Part shown: in pieces, positions 1 to 11,841 of the stretch
Numbering within the stretch: the first letter of the stretch is position 1
How the letters are laid out: the number at the start of each line of letters is the position of its first letter
NCBI GenBank assembly: GCA_947585615.1
Contig: CANPXD010000005.1
Location: 1 to 45,934, forward strand
Source of the DNA: an uncultured Clostridia bacterium
GTDB lineage: Bacteria > Bacillota > Clostridia > Oscillospirales > Acutalibacteraceae
DNA length: 45,934 nucleotides
Direction: 5' to 3'
Notes under the pieces: model-generated
The model's input: the letters and a program-made list of their open reading frames with translations, nothing else
Told to the model about the DNA's origin: nothing
Database searches by the model: none
Program-made: the position numbers and the translations under genes

Positions 1-75
1 TTTTCATTTTTAACCCCAAAATACAACAAAATCCCTGCCTTCGCCTAAACAAAACAGGGGTTCTTTGACAGGCTG
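1..75. repeat. Dispersed repeat copy, inverted relative to 45854-45928
   Basis: Bases 1-75 are the reverse complement of 45854-45928 with 2 mismatches by eye. Confidence 0.9.
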
Positions 76-77
76 AA

Positions 78-103
78 GGAGAGTGAATTTCACTCTCCTT
101 TTT
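78..103 (+). terminator. Rho-independent terminator-like hairpin
   Basis: ggagagtga-att-tcactctcc followed by ttttta. Confidence 0.6.
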
Positions 104-224
104 ATATACTTTTAAACGGTAATCGCCGCGCCCCACATTCTTATCGTTCTAACGCCCGTTCATTTTTCCATTTCATCAGCCCCGAAACGGAACAGCCGCT
201 GCATTTCTTTCTTCTCTATATTCT

Positions 225-1430
225 TTATATCCAATCGGCGTCAATATCGGGAAAAGGCGCAACGCTTCTCTTTAGTATTCCGTTCATATACGCGATAAGT
301 GTGCCGTAGTTGGTAAAACCAACATTCTGATCCTGCGCACATTTAAGACGATAGAGCACTTCCCTATCATTGAGCATACAGCCGCCGCAGTGAACAACAA
401 GAGCATAACTGCTTAAATCCTCCGGGAAACCGCCGCCTGAAGTGAATTGAAAGCTTAGAGTCTTTCCCGTATGCTTTTGAATCCAATTCGGAAGCTTAAC
501 AGTTCCTATATCCTCGCATTGACGGTGGTGCGTGCATCCTTCTGAAATCAAAACCGTATCTCCGTCGGAAAGTCTCTCAAGCATTGCCGCGCCCTTTACT
601 GCCGCCTTGAGTATGCCTTTGCGCCTTGCAAAAAGTATCGAAAATGATGTCAGCGGAACATCTTCGGGTACAATGTCCTTTACCCTGTAAAATGCCTGAC
701 TGTCCGTTACGACCATTTTCGGCGGTTCTTTAAGCGCCGCAAGAGCAGATGAAAGCTCCTCCGTCTGAGTAACAATGCACATCGCATTTGAATCGAGAAT
801 GTCCCTGATCGTCTGCATTTGCGGCAGAATCATTCTTCCTTTCGGAGCGGAACCGTCAATAGGCGTTACAAGCACAACTTTGTCTCCTCTGTTCAGAAGA
901 TCTCCGATAATTCTTTTTTCACTTTCCTCTTTTTTGGCAAGGAATGCGATTTTTTCTTTTAGTTCAAATAGATTCGTGCCGTATTTTGCGCTGACTGCAA
1001 TTTCATTTTCCGAGAGCTTTTCACGGGATTTCAAATCGCTCTTGTTATAAACTACAATATACGGTATGGCTTTTTCCTTAAAAAGCTTTATCAGTTCATT
1101 TTCAGATTGATCCATGCCTGCGGTTGAGTCAACAATCAAAACTGCAACGTCTGTTTTGTTCAGAATTTTTTTTGCGCGGCGAACTCTTTGCTCACCGACT
1201 GCGCCCTCATCATCTATTCCCGGAGTGTCAATAATCATAACCGGTCCGACCGGCAAAAGCTCCATTGCCTTTGAAACAGGGTCTGTCGTTGTTCCCTTTA
1301 CATCGGAAACTATTGAAAGCTCCTGTCCCGTAACAGCATTGACAATACTGGATTTTCCTGCATTTCGTTTTCCGAAAAAGCCTATATGCACTCTGTTTGC
1401 GTTAGGCGTCTGATCAAAATTTTCTGCCAT
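225..1430 (-). CDS. hydF: [FeFe]-hydrogenase maturation GTPase HydF
   Basis: N-terminal Era-like GTPase (GKRNAGKSS, DTPGIDD, NKSD) plus C-terminal cysteine cluster (CTHHRQCEDIG...HCGGC); start placed at MAENFDQTPN. Confidence 0.92.
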   Translation of the reverse strand: MAENFDQTPNANRVHIGFFGKRNAGKSSIVNAVTGQELSIVSDVKGTTTDPVSKAMELLPVGPVMIIDTPGIDDEGAVGEQRVRRAKKILNKTDVAVLIVDSTAGMDQSENELIKLFKEKAIPYIVVYNKSDLKSREKLSENEIAVSAKYGTNLFELKEKIAFLAKKEESEKRIIGDLLNRGDKVVLVTPIDGSAPKGRMILPQMQTIRDILDSNAMCIVTQTEELSSALAALKEPPKMVVTDSQAFYRVKDIVPEDVPLTSFSILFARRKGILKAAVKGAAMLERLSDGDTVLISEGCTHHRQCEDIGTVKLPNWIQKHTGKTLSFQFTSGGGFPEDLSSYALVVHCGGCMLNDREVLYRLKCAQDQNVGFTNYGTLIAYMNGILKRSVAPFPDIDADWI

Positions 1431-1605
1431 ACGAATCACCATAGCCTTTCCGGCTGCAAATTGTTTATTAAAAATCACATATGCGTCTTGCAGCAGCCGG
1501 ACAAGGCGTATGTGGCGATTACAGTTCTCTCAAAATTATGCCGCAGGCAAAAATTTTGAGGACAATATAATCCCGATTGTGTGATTTATCACACTGTTTC
1601 TCTTA

Positions 1606-2646
1606 TCAATCCTTTTTATAATCCCCTCTGCTTACGACGACGTTATATCCGATACCTTTCATGCGCCTTTTCATACATTCGATACATTCCGCCGCCTCAT
1701 CACCCATACAGATTTTATTATCGTACAACTCATATTTTCTTCTTGTTTCGACCGGTGAGAGATTCGGCATAACCACGTTTGCGCCTGCAAGTATTCCTTT
1801 TTCGCGTCCGAGCGGATCAATTGTCCCAAGAGCAGTAGTTGCGGGAAGAAGCACACGTGGTATCATAAGCCTGATAATACTCAAAAGCTTCAATGTCAGC
1901 TCAAGCGTTCCGTTCTTAAAACCTTTAAAAGGCGTGTCTTTATGAGGAACAAACGGACCGATTCCAACCATATGCGGCTCAAGCTTTCTGATAAACTTTA
2001 AATCTTCGATTATGCTATCAGTTGTCTGAAACGGAGAGCCGACCATAAAACCGCAGCCAACCTGATAACCTATTTCTTTTAAATTGTAAAGGCACTGCAT
2101 TCGGTTTTGAAGTGAAAGCTCCTTCGGATGAAGTTTTCCGTAGTGAATATAATCTGCCGTTTCGTGACGAAGCAAATAACGGTCAGCGCCCGCATCAAAG
2201 TACGCCTTGTAACTATCATAGCTTTTTTCTCCGATAGAAAGAGTAAGCGCGCAATCCGGATATAAGGATTTAATTTCGCTGATTAAGGCAACAAGCCTTT
2301 CATCAGTATAATAACCGTCTTCTCCCCCCTGAAGAACAAAAGTCCTGAATCCGAGGGCGTACCCTGTCTTGCAGCAATCAAGAATTTGCTGGTCGGAAAG
2401 GCGATACCTCTCACAAAAAGAATTGCTCCCGCGTATTCCGCAGTAATAGCAGTCGTTTTTACAATAATTTGTAAATTCGATAAGTCCTCTGAGATAAACG
2501 TCCTTTCCGTAAAATTTTTCACGAACCTCAACAGCCCGCTCAGAGAGATAGGCGCTTGATTCGGTTTCATCGTTCTCAATCAGCGTTTTAAATTCGGAAT
2601 TGCTCAAAAAATGTTCCTTTTCAAGCTTCAGAATTAAATCTTTCAT
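1606..2646 (-). CDS. hydE: [FeFe]-hydrogenase maturation radical SAM protein HydE
   Basis: Radical SAM CxxxCxxC (CKNDCYYCGIR), HydE/BioB-like sequence, downstream hydF. Confidence 0.9.
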   Translation of the reverse strand: MKDLILKLEKEHFLSNSEFKTLIENDETESSAYLSERAVEVREKFYGKDVYLRGLIEFTNYCKNDCYYCGIRGSNSFCERYRLSDQQILDCCKTGYALGFRTFVLQGGEDGYYTDERLVALISEIKSLYPDCALTLSIGEKSYDSYKAYFDAGADRYLLRHETADYIHYGKLHPKELSLQNRMQCLYNLKEIGYQVGCGFMVGSPFQTTDSIIEDLKFIRKLEPHMVGIGPFVPHKDTPFKGFKNGTLELTLKLLSIIRLMIPRVLLPATTALGTIDPLGREKGILAGANVVMPNLSPVETRRKYELYDNKICMGDEAAECIECMKRRMKGIGYNVVVSRGDYKKD

Positions 2647-2649
2647 AAA

Positions 2650-5478
2650 TTATCTCTTTTCAAGCATAGGTTTAAGATATTTTCCTGTATACGATTTTTT
2701 GCATTTAACAAGTTCCTCGGGCGTTCCCGCTGCAACAATCTTTCCGCCGCCATTTCCGCCCTCCGGTCCGAGGTCAATAATATAATCCGCGGTTTTTATA
2801 ACATCAAGGTTATGTTCTATCACAAGCACGGTATTTCCTGAATCGACAAGCTCGTTTAATACGTTGATCAGCCTGTGCACGTCTGCTGTATGAAGACCGG
2901 TTGTCGGCTCGTCAAGAATATAAATTGTTTTTCCCGTTGAGCGCTTCATAAGCTCTGTTGCGAGCTTGACACGCTGCGCTTCCCCGCCCGAAAGCGTTGT
3001 AGCAGGCTGACCGATTTTTATATATCCGAGACCGACATCCGACAAAGTTTTCAGCTTGCGGTATATTTTCGGCTGCTGCCTGAAAAATTCGAGTCCCTCG
3101 TCGACCGTCATTTCAAGCACCTGATAAATATTTTTGCCCTTGAATTTAACCTCAAGTGTTTCGCGGTTATATCTCTGACCTCCGCAGACATCGCAAGGAA
3201 CATAAATATCGGCAAGAAAGTGCATTTCAATCTTCACAATACCGTCGCCCTGGCACGCTTCACACCTGCCGCCCTTTACGTTGAAGGAAAAGCGGTTTGA
3301 TTTGTATCCGCGCATTTTTGCATCAGGCGTTTCAGCAAACAGGTCTCTTATATCATTGAACACACCTGTGTATGTTGCGGGGTTTGAGCGCGGCGTTCTG
3401 CCAATAGGAGACTGGTCAATATTTATAACCTTGTCAAGGAATTCCGTTCCCTTCATTTTATCAAAACGCCCCGGACGCTTTTTGGCGTTATTAAGAACGT
3501 TTGCAAGGTGCTTATAAATTATCTCGTTTACAAGGCTTGATTTACCCGACCCCGAAACACCTGTTACGGCAACGAACTCACCGAGAGGAATTTCGACATT
3601 TATTTTTTTTAGATTATTTTCAGCCGCACCCATTACAACAAGTTTTCTTCCGTTGCCGCTCCTTCTTGCCAACGGAACAGGTATATTTCTTTTACCGCTT
3701 AAATACTGCCCTGTAACCGAATTCTCGCAAGCAATTATATCCTCAACGGTTCCTGCCGCAATAAGTTCACCTCCGTGGACACCTGCACCGGGACCTATAT
3801 CAACAACATAATCTGCCGCACGCATAGTATCCTCGTCATGTTCAACAACTATAAGGGTATTTCCGAGGTCGCGCAGATGGCGCAATGTACCGAGCAGTTT
3901 TTCATTATCCCTTTGATGAAGTCCTATAGACGGCTCGTCAAGAATATATAATACGCCCATAAGAGACGAGCCTATCTGTGTAGCAAGCCTGATTCTCTGA
4001 GCCTCTCCGCCGGAAAGGGTGGCCGCCTCCCTTGAAAGCGAAAGATAATCGAGACCAACGGAATTAAGGAAATTCAGTCTTTCCTTGATTTCACGGATGA
4101 TTAACCGACCGATCATCAGCTCCTTTTCTGTCAGCTTCAAATTTTCAATAAATTCAAGTTCTTCGGATATTGACATCTTACAGAACTGATGAATATTCTT
4201 TCCTCCCACCGTAACAGAAAGACTTATGGGAGAAAGTCTTGCCCCGTTACAATCCGGACATACAGCGGACACCATAACCGATTCAATATCCGACCTCGCC
4301 CATTCGGAGCCGGTCTCGTCATATCTGCGTTTGAGATTTGTAACAACACCCTCAAAATCATTTACATATGTTCCGCTGCCATAGGAGGTTACTCTCTTCA
4401 TTTTTATTTTTTTCCCTTTAGTGCCGTGGAGAATAACATCAACAGCCTCTTTTGAAAGCATTTCTACAGGCATATCGAGCGAAAAATTATATTCCTTTGC
4501 AAGAGCCTCAAAATACATTCTCGCAATAGAAGAGCCATCAGCAACATTCCAGCCGCTTGCTTTAATTGCCCCTTGATTTATAGATAGCTTTCTGTTCGGA
4601 ATAATCAAATCCTCGTCTATCTCCATAAATGTTCCGAGACCTGAGCAGCGTTTGCACGCGCCGAACGGATTATTGAATGAAAACATACGCGGACTCATTT
4701 CCTCAATTGAAACACCGTGCTCAGGGCAGGCATATTCAAGGGAAAAAAGCTCTTCCCCACCCCCCACGATGTCGCAGAGAACAACACCCTTTGAAAGTCT
4801 TGTTGCGGTTTCAATGCTGTCCGTAAGACGGCTTTTTATGCTTTGTGAAACAACAAGCCTGTCCACAACAACCTCAATGCTGTGTTTCTTATTCTTATCC
4901 ATAGTGATTTGCTCGGACAAATCATATATAATCCCGTCAACACGGACACGGACAAATCCGCTCTTGCGCGCGTCGTCAAGTTCCTTGACATATTCGCCTT
5001 TTCTGCCGCGCACAATCGGAGCCATAATCTGAATTCTTGTTTTTTCGGGATAAGAGAGAATTTTGTCAACGATCTGGTCGATGGTCTGCTGTGAAATTTC
5101 CCTGCCGCAGACGGGGCAGTGAGGTATTCCTATTCTCGCATACAGAAGTCGCAGATAGTCATAAATCTCCGTAACCGTTCCTACAGTAGAGCGCGGATTC
5201 TTTGATGTTGTCTTCTGGTCTATTGAAATTGCCGGACTGAGTCCATCAATATAATCAACGTCCGGCTTTTCCATTTGACCAAGGAACTGCCGCGCATAAG
5301 AGGATAAACTTTCAACATATCTTCTCTGCCCCTCAGCATAAATGGTATCAAAGGCAAGACTTGATTTTCCGGAGCCGGACAACCCCGTAAATACAACAAG
5401 GCTGTCTCTCGGAATTTCAACGTCAATATTTTTCAGGTTGTGCTCCCTCGCGCCCTTAACAACTATATTCTTATTCAT
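2650..5478 (-). CDS. uvrA: Excinuclease ABC subunit A
   Basis: 942 aa; two ABC cassettes ([24 protein letters not shown]), Zn-binding CxxC motifs, LSGGEAQR twice. Confidence 0.98.
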   Translation of the reverse strand: MNKNIVVKGAREHNLKNIDVEIPRDSLVVFTGLSGSGKSSLAFDTIYAEGQRRYVESLSSYARQFLGQMEKPDVDYIDGLSPAISIDQKTTSKNPRSTVGTVTEIYDYLRLLYARIGIPHCPVCGREISQQTIDQIVDKILSYPEKTRIQIMAPIVRGRKGEYVKELDDARKSGFVRVRVDGIIYDLSEQITMDKNKKHSIEVVVDRLVVSQSIKSRLTDSIETATRLSKGVVLCDIVGGGEELFSLEYACPEHGVSIEEMSPRMFSFNNPFGACKRCSGLGTFMEIDEDLIIPNRKLSINQGAIKASGWNVADGSSIARMYFEALAKEYNFSLDMPVEMLSKEAVDVILHGTKGKKIKMKRVTSYGSGTYVNDFEGVVTNLKRRYDETGSEWARSDIESVMVSAVCPDCNGARLSPISLSVTVGGKNIHQFCKMSISEELEFIENLKLTEKELMIGRLIIREIKERLNFLNSVGLDYLSLSREAATLSGGEAQRIRLATQIGSSLMGVLYILDEPSIGLHQRDNEKLLGTLRHLRDLGNTLIVVEHDEDTMRAADYVVDIGPGAGVHGGELIAAGTVEDIIACENSVTGQYLSGKRNIPVPLARRSGNGRKLVVMGAAENNLKKINVEIPLGEFVAVTGVSGSGKSSLVNEIIYKHLANVLNNAKKRPGRFDKMKGTEFLDKVINIDQSPIGRTPRSNPATYTGVFNDIRDLFAETPDAKMRGYKSNRFSFNVKGGRCEACQGDGIVKIEMHFLADIYVPCDVCGGQRYNRETLEVKFKGKNIYQVLEMTVDEGLEFFRQQPKIYRKLKTLSDVGLGYIKIGQPATTLSGGEAQRVKLATELMKRSTGKTIYILDEPTTGLHTADVHRLINVLNELVDSGNTVLVIEHNLDVIKTADYIIDLGPEGGNGGGKIVAAGTPEELVKCKKSYTGKYLKPMLEKR

Positions 5479-6893
5479 TCTTTAATCACCCGCCTGTTTT
5501 TAAATTCTTCAACGGCCTCTCTGCCCTCCTGCGTTACGGGACGCAGCCAACCGAGAGAACGATAATATTTTACACAGAGAAAAGTTTTCAGATAATCCTC
5601 AAAAACATACATTACGGCAAAAGCAACAACAAACGGAACATTAAGAACGTAAACTGCAAACAGTGTTGCAGGCAGTGACACCAGCCACAGCGTGCATAAA
5701 TCATATTTTACGCCCGTTACCGTATCGCCGCCGGAACGGAAAATTCCCACTATCAGAATATACGGAATCATTCTGACAGGAAGCTCAAAAGCGTATATTG
5801 CCATTATTATCATTGCCGTATTCAGTGTTACTTCACTGATATTGTTGCCCATATTGAATATTCCGATAAGCTGTCTCCTGAAAATAAATATGGCAACCGA
5901 TACAATAACAGCCGCAGCAGGCACAAGTACCGAAAAGCGCCTTGAATCCTCTATTCCGCGTTCTATTTTTCCCTTGCCGACTGATTTCCCTATCATAACG
6001 CTTGACGCGCTGCACATTCCGATAAAGAAGATAAACGCAATATTTTCAAAGCTCCTCAAAATTGTTACAGACGCAAAATACGCATAACCCATATTGGCAA
6101 AAATCAGGTTAAAGGTAAACGTACCGAGTCCCCACAGTCCTTCGTTAAAAATTACGGGCAAAGATTTTTTATAAAACGCCTTGAACTGAGCGGCGCTGAA
6201 ACCGAATGTTTCTTTAAGCTTTCCGATAAGAATATTTTTGCGGGCAAACGAAACCATAACAATAATGCAGACGCCCGCCCACGCCGATACGGAGGTTGCA
6301 AGTGCAGCGCCCTTTGTTCCCATTTCAGAGAAACCGAATTTGCCGAATATCATACAGTAATCAAGAAATATATTAAGCGCGGTGGTAAATGCCGAAACAT
6401 ACATTGGCAGCCTTACCTGCTCAACAGAACGCAATACTGCAGATAGAATATTGGTTAATGCAACAGCCGCATAGGAGTATGCAACAACAGTCAGATACCT
6501 GCTGCCCTCCTCAATAATCTGCGGGTCTGAATTGAACATTCTCAGCACGTATGACGGAACGGTCAAGCTTACACCGATAAACACAGCCGAAACGATAAGA
6601 ACGGAAACAATCGCAATACCGCAGGTCAGTCTTATCTTTTTTATGTCCTTAATCCCCCAGAACTGTGAAACGAACACCGTTGTACCCGATGAAAAACCGA
6701 CAAGCACCATCGTCATAAGCCATCCCCACTGACCTACCATTCCGACTGACGAAAGTGCAACCTCTCCGAGCCTGCTGACAAGAAGCGTATCGGCAAGAGT
6801 AAAGGAGCTTGTCAGCATATTTTGCAGCGCTACGGGAATCGCAAGTTTAAGCGCGGTTTTCCAAAAGCCTTTATCATTAAATAATTTAAACAT
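5475..6893 (-). CDS. MATE family efflux transporter
   Basis: 472 aa, about 12 TM segments, MATE-like N-terminus ([27 protein letters not shown]). Confidence 0.9.
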   Translation of the reverse strand: MFKLFNDKGFWKTALKLAIPVALQNMLTSSFTLADTLLVSRLGEVALSSVGMVGQWGWLMTMVLVGFSSGTTVFVSQFWGIKDIKKIRLTCGIAIVSVLIVSAVFIGVSLTVPSYVLRMFNSDPQIIEEGSRYLTVVAYSYAAVALTNILSAVLRSVEQVRLPMYVSAFTTALNIFLDYCMIFGKFGFSEMGTKGAALATSVSAWAGVCIIVMVSFARKNILIGKLKETFGFSAAQFKAFYKKSLPVIFNEGLWGLGTFTFNLIFANMGYAYFASVTILRSFENIAFIFFIGMCSASSVMIGKSVGKGKIERGIEDSRRFSVLVPAAAVIVSVAIFIFRRQLIGIFNMGNNISEVTLNTAMIIMAIYAFELPVRMIPYILIVGIFRSGGDTVTGVKYDLCTLWLVSLPATLFAVYVLNVPFVVAFAVMYVFEDYLKTFLCVKYYRSLGWLRPVTQEGREAVEEFKNRRVIKE

Positions 6894-6900
6894 ACATAGT

Positions 6901-8859
6901 TTACTCCGATTTGAGTTCGGCTATCTTGTCTCTGAGATATGCGGCATGCTCAAACTCGAGCATTTTTGCCGCCTCTTTCATTTCCTTGGTAAGAGAACGT
7001 ATAAGCGTTTCGCGTTCACCTTTAGACATTTTTCGCCTGCTTTTGTCTTCAATTTTATCCTTTGAAGTGATTTCAAGCACCTGTCTGACATCTTTCTTGA
7101 TTGTTTGGGGAACAATACCGTTCTTTCTGTTGTATTCCTCCTGGATACTGCGGCGGCGCAGCGTTTCGGAAATCGCGCGTTCCATAGACGGTGTAACGCT
7201 GTCGGCATACATAATAACCTCACCGTTCGCGTTCCTCGCGGCACGACCTATCGTCTGCACAAGCGATGTCTCCGAACGCAGAAATCCCTCTTTGTCAGCG
7301 TCAATTATTGCCACAAGAGAAACCTCGGGAATATCAAGTCCTTCTCTCAATAGATTTATACCGACAAGCACGTCAAATTCCCCGAGACGCAGATCCCGTA
7401 TTATCTCCATTCTTTCGATGGTGTTCACATCGTGGTGCATATAGCGCACTTTAATATCAAAACCCTCGAGATAGGAAGTCAGATCCTCCGCCATTGCCTT
7501 TGTGAGCGTTGTAACAAGAACCCTTTCCTTTCGCTGAGTGCGCAGATTTATTTCGGACACAAGATCTTCCATCTGGTCCTCGGTCGGCTTAACTGTGACT
7601 ATCGGGTCAAGAAGACCTGTCGGGCGGATAATCTGTTCAATGATCTGCGTTGAATTTTCCTTTTCAAACTGTCCCGGTGTAGCGGAAGTAAATATAACCT
7701 GATTCACCTTAGAATAGAATTCATCAAACCTCAGCGGTCTGTTGTCAAACGCGGACGGCAGACGGAAGCCGTATTCAATCAGACTTTCCTTTCTGCTGTG
7801 GTCACCGCCGTACATTCCCCTTACCTGCGGCAGCATAACGTGGCTTTCATCGCAGAAAAGAAGAAAATCATCGGGAAAATAATCCAGAAGGGTAAACGGC
7901 GCTTCTCCGGGTTTTCTTCCGCTCATAACGGCGGAATAGTTTTCAATACCCTTGCAGAATCCTGTCTCCTGAAGCATTTCAATATCGTTCATCGTGCGCT
8001 CTCTTATGCGCTGCGCTTCAAGAAGCTTCCCCTTTTTTTCAAAGTAATCAACACGTTCAACCATTTCGTCGTATATCTTTTCAAGCGCCTTTTTCATCTT
8101 TTCTTTTCCTACAACGTAATGGGAAGCAGGATATATACAGATATGCGAGAGTATGCCCTCCACCCTGCCTGTAAGCGGATTTATTTCGGAAATCCTGTCT
8201 ATTTCATTTCCGAAGAACTCAACTCTTACGGCACTGCCGGCGGAGCCGGCCGGAAAAATTTCAAGAGTGTCGCCGCGCACACGGAATTTGTTTCTGACAA
8301 AATTAATATCATTTCTCTCATACTGTATTGATACCAGCTTTGAAATCAGTGCTTCTCTGCCGTATTCCATACCGGTACGCAAAGATATAACCATGTTGCG
8401 GTAATCTATCGGATCACCTATCGAATAGATACAGGAAACGGAAGCGACTATTATAACATCCCGTCTTTCGGAAAGCGCGGCGGTTGCGCTGTGGCGCAGC
8501 TTGTCTATTTCCTCATTTACGGCACTGTCCTTTTCGATATAGGTATCCGTGGTCGGCACATATGCCTCAGGCTGATAATAATCATAATAGGAAACAAAAT
8601 ATTCAACAGCGTTTTCGGGAAAAAACTCCTTGAATTCCGAGCAGAGCTGGGCAGCAAGCGTCTTGTTATGGGCAAGAACAAGCGTAGGTCTGTTTATCTT
8701 TTCAATGATATTCGCCATCGTAAAGGTTTTTCCCGAGCCGGTTACACCCATAAGTGTCTGCTCTCTGTCTCCCCTTCTGACACCCTCAACAAGCGCTTTT
8801 ATCGCCTCAGGCTGATCGCCTGTTGGTTTGTATTCACTTACAAGCTTAAAACGGTCCAT
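6901..8859 (-). CDS. uvrB: Excinuclease ABC subunit B
   Basis: 652 aa; [25 protein letters not shown] beta-hairpin, C-terminal UVR motif. Confidence 0.98.
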   Translation of the reverse strand: MDRFKLVSEYKPTGDQPEAIKALVEGVRRGDREQTLMGVTGSGKTFTMANIIEKINRPTLVLAHNKTLAAQLCSEFKEFFPENAVEYFVSYYDYYQPEAYVPTTDTYIEKDSAVNEEIDKLRHSATAALSERRDVIIVASVSCIYSIGDPIDYRNMVISLRTGMEYGREALISKLVSIQYERNDINFVRNKFRVRGDTLEIFPAGSAGSAVRVEFFGNEIDRISEINPLTGRVEGILSHICIYPASHYVVGKEKMKKALEKIYDEMVERVDYFEKKGKLLEAQRIRERTMNDIEMLQETGFCKGIENYSAVMSGRKPGEAPFTLLDYFPDDFLLFCDESHVMLPQVRGMYGGDHSRKESLIEYGFRLPSAFDNRPLRFDEFYSKVNQVIFTSATPGQFEKENSTQIIEQIIRPTGLLDPIVTVKPTEDQMEDLVSEINLRTQRKERVLVTTLTKAMAEDLTSYLEGFDIKVRYMHHDVNTIERMEIIRDLRLGEFDVLVGINLLREGLDIPEVSLVAIIDADKEGFLRSETSLVQTIGRAARNANGEVIMYADSVTPSMERAISETLRRRSIQEEYNRKNGIVPQTIKKDVRQVLEITSKDKIEDKSRRKMSKGERETLIRSLTKEMKEAAKMLEFEHAAYLRDKIAELKSE

Positions 8860-8942
8860 ATAAAAATTTTCCTTTGATTTGCATAATCAGCTTATTATAA
8901 CACATTATTTACTTTTTGCAAATTATATTATATAATTAATGT

Positions 8943-9893
8943 ATGAAAAGTTTTACAATATCGGATAATGATTCCGGACAGCGCGTGGATAAATTCATTA
9001 TTAAAAGGTTTCCAAATCTGCCGAAATCACTGATGTATAAGGAAATCAGAAAAAAGAACATAAAGGTAAATAAAAAGCGGACTTTCCCAAATGCTTTCCT
9101 GAATACGGGAGACATTATCGAGCTTTATCTGAAAGATGACGTATTGCAGGAAAAAGTAAAGCATTATGACTTTACAGTTGCCTCAAAAGAACTCAGCATA
9201 TTATATGAGGACGAAAACATTCTGCTTGCCGATAAGCCTGCCGGACTGCTGTGTCACCCTGACGGCAATGAATATACCGACACACTTATTTCACGCATAA
9301 AGCGGTATCTGTATGATAAAGGCGAATGGGATCCCGACGAAAGCGAAGCATTTTCACCGTCACTTGCCAACAGAATAGACAGAAATACAGGCGGAATTGT
9401 GATTGCGGCTAAAAATGCGGCTTCTCTGCGGGTTTTAAACGAAAAAATAAAACTCAGAGAAATAGAAAAATATTACCTGACCGTTGTCCACGGAAAAATG
9501 GAAAAGAACAGCGACACTCTCACTGCATTTCTTTACAAAGACAAGACAAAAAACAAGGTTTATGTTTCAGGGAACAAATTGCCCGGTTCCAAAGAAATTA
9601 TCACTAAATATACTGTTCTGGACTGTAAAAACGGAAAATCACTGCTTGAAATAGAGCTAAAAACAGGAAGGACCCATCAAATCAGAGCGCATCTTGCCGC
9701 CGCAGGTCATCCGCTTGTAAACGACGGAAAATACGGACGAGAGCGCGGCAGATACAGGCAGGCGCTTTACAGCTACAGGCTTGTTTTCAATTTCAAAAGC
9801 GGCGCAGCTCCGCTTGATTATCTCAACGGCAGAGAATTTACTGTTAAAAACTGCGAAATGCTTAATCATTTTTTGGAGGGAAAATACGAATGA
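8943..9893 (+). CDS. RluA-family pseudouridine synthase
   Basis: N-terminal S4-like domain; NRIDRNTGGIVIAAK and GRTHQIRAHLAAAGHPLVND motifs. Confidence 0.9.
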   Translation: MKSFTISDNDSGQRVDKFIIKRFPNLPKSLMYKEIRKKNIKVNKKRTFPNAFLNTGDIIELYLKDDVLQEKVKHYDFTVASKELSILYEDENILLADKPAGLLCHPDGNEYTDTLISRIKRYLYDKGEWDPDESEAFSPSLANRIDRNTGGIVIAAKNAASLRVLNEKIKLREIEKYYLTVVHGKMEKNSDTLTAFLYKDKTKNKVYVSGNKLPGSKEIITKYTVLDCKNGKSLLEIELKTGRTHQIRAHLAAAGHPLVNDGKYGRERGRYRQALYSYRLVFNFKSGAAPLDYLNGREFTVKNCEMLNHFLEGKYE

Positions 9894-10429
9894 AAAAGAA
9901 CTTTATATGGATCATGTCGCCGATAACGCTCGGCGTTGCGCTTATACTTGACGCCGCTGTTTTGGGATTCGGCATTTTTGCCGTAAAAAAACTGACGGAA
10001 ATACAGAATGCCAGAATAATCTTCTTTTGCGCTGTGGTCGTGCTGTCCATTGTCGTTGCCTTTATGTATACAAAAGAAATCATGAAAAACGGTATTATTT
10101 TTCATGAGGATGAACTTGAATTTACAGGTGTTGATGACAAAAATATTTTCAGTTATGATGAAATTTCTCTGATAGAAACTTATCAGGACACAACGGCAAG
10201 CCTCATAAAGAATTTTATCGACCGCAGCGCACTTATGATAATTACTCTAAATGACAAAACAGTTTATACAATAAATTTGGGGCTGACAACGAAAGGCACA
10301 TTGGATAAAATAAGAGAAGAACTTTCAAAACATATTGAATCGGAAAAAATCTCAAAAGCCGATCCAAAAAGAGTCTCGCACAACAAATCAAAAGACCCGA
10401 TTAAAAAAGATGATACAGATGAAAAATAG
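9890..10429 (+). CDS. Small membrane protein of unknown function (PH-like region)
   Basis: 179 aa, two N-terminal TM helices; starts overlapping the upstream stop. Confidence 0.6.
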   Translation: MKKNFIWIMSPITLGVALILDAAVLGFGIFAVKKLTEIQNARIIFFCAVVVLSIVVAFMYTKEIMKNGIIFHEDELEFTGVDDKNIFSYDEISLIETYQDTTASLIKNFIDRSALMIITLNDKTVYTINLGLTTKGTLDKIREELSKHIESEKISKADPKRVSHNKSKDPIKKDDTDEK

Positions 10430-10456
10430 CCGCTGAAAACAGCGGTTCTTTTTTAT
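10428..10456 (+). terminator. Rho-independent terminator
   Basis: gccgctg-aaaa-cagcggttctttttt. Confidence 0.75.
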
Positions 10457-10469
10457 TCTTTAACAAACA

Positions 10470-10520
10470 TTGACAAATCGTCTATAATAATGTATACTTG
10501 TATACAATGTATACAAGTAT
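10470..10520 (+). promoter_or_regulatory. Promoter with overlapping palindromic operator
   Basis: TTGACA (10470-10475), 17-bp spacer, TATACT (10493-10498); 27-bp perfect palindrome atacttgtataca-a-tgtatacaagtat at 10494-10520. Confidence 0.75.
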
Positions 10521-10536
10521 GAAAGACGGTGGTTCA

Positions 10537-11841
10537 ATGAAGCGCATAATTGCAAACAGTAATGCAAATTATCATAAAGATATTTTCCCCTTTGACATTC
10601 CCCCTATTGATCCTGCAAATCAAATTGAAAGAGATATTTTTATCACAGATACCACGTTCAGAGACGGACAGCAGGCAATGCCTGCCTTTTCAACGGAACA
10701 GATGGTATCCTTGTATAAAATGATGTCCGATCTCGGCGGCGAAAACGGACTTATACGTCAAACAGAGTTTTTCCCTTATTCGGATAAAGACCGTAAAGCA
10801 ATTGAAAAATGCAAGGAATTAAACTTAAAATTTCCCGAAATAACAACTTGGGTCAGAGCCGATAGGAAAGATGCGGATATACTTGAAGATCTGGAAATAA
10901 AGGAAACAGGCGTACTGATGAGCTGCTCCGATTACCATATTTTCAAAAAACTGAAAATCTCTAAGGAAAATGCCCTTGAAAAGTATATCAAAATTGCCGA
11001 AAGCATACTAGACCGCGGAATAATTGTGAGATGCCATCTGGAGGATTTAACAAGAGCCGACATATACGGCTTCGTTATTCCCCTGATAAACAAACTGAAT
11101 GAAACGGTCGGTAACAATAAACACGCAATAAAATTCAGATTATGCGACACGCTGGGCGTCGGACTGCCTTATGAATCGTCCTCTCTGCCGAGAGGCATTC
11201 CGACTTTGTTAAAAAAATTATACGCCGACACCGATCTATTGCCCGAACAGCTTGAGTGGCACGGACACAATGATTTTTACAAGGCAGTTGTCAACGGAAC
11301 ATCTGCCTGGATTCACGGCGTTTCAGCCGTCAACTGCACACTGCTGGGTATCGGAGAAAGAACAGGCAATATTCCGTTGGAAGCAATGCTTTTTGAATAT
11401 GCGTCGCTTAAAGGTTCGTTCGGCGGCGCAAATATGGAAATCATATCAAAAATCAAGAATTATTTCATTGATGAAATCAGTTATAATCTGCCGGAAAATA
11501 CGCCGTTTGTCGGAAAGAATTTTAACACCACAAAGGCAGGTATTCATGCTGATGGTCTGCTTAAAAGCAGTGATATATACAATTCATATGATACATATAC
11601 CGTTCTTCGTTCAAGACCCGGCGTATGCCTTAACAAAACCTCCGGCAAAGCCGGTATTGCATACTGGATTAATTCATACTATAATTTAAATAACGGCATA
11701 TCAAAGGATCATCCTTTGGTCAGTATTATCTATGAATACATCAACAACGAATATGAAAATAATGCAAGATTATCCTATATAAATGAAAAAGAAATTACTG
11801 CACTGATTGAAAAAACGGGGTGGGTCATTAAAAATGAGTGA
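10537..11841 (+). CDS. Probable Re-citrate synthase (isopropylmalate/homocitrate synthase superfamily)
   Basis: DIFITDTTFRDGQQ, SDYHIF, LEDLTRADIYGF, LEWHGHNDF motifs; resembles clostridial Re-citrate synthase from memory; start moved to MKRIIANSN behind acggtgg RBS. Confidence 0.7.
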   Translation: MKRIIANSNANYHKDIFPFDIPPIDPANQIERDIFITDTTFRDGQQAMPAFSTEQMVSLYKMMSDLGGENGLIRQTEFFPYSDKDRKAIEKCKELNLKFPEITTWVRADRKDADILEDLEIKETGVLMSCSDYHIFKKLKISKENALEKYIKIAESILDRGIIVRCHLEDLTRADIYGFVIPLINKLNETVGNNKHAIKFRLCDTLGVGLPYESSSLPRGIPTLLKKLYADTDLLPEQLEWHGHNDFYKAVVNGTSAWIHGVSAVNCTLLGIGERTGNIPLEAMLFEYASLKGSFGGANMEIISKIKNYFIDEISYNLPENTPFVGKNFNTTKAGIHADGLLKSSDIYNSYDTYTVLRSRPGVCLNKTSGKAGIAYWINSYYNLNNGISKDHPLVSIIYEYINNEYENNARLSYINEKEITALIEKTGWVIKNE

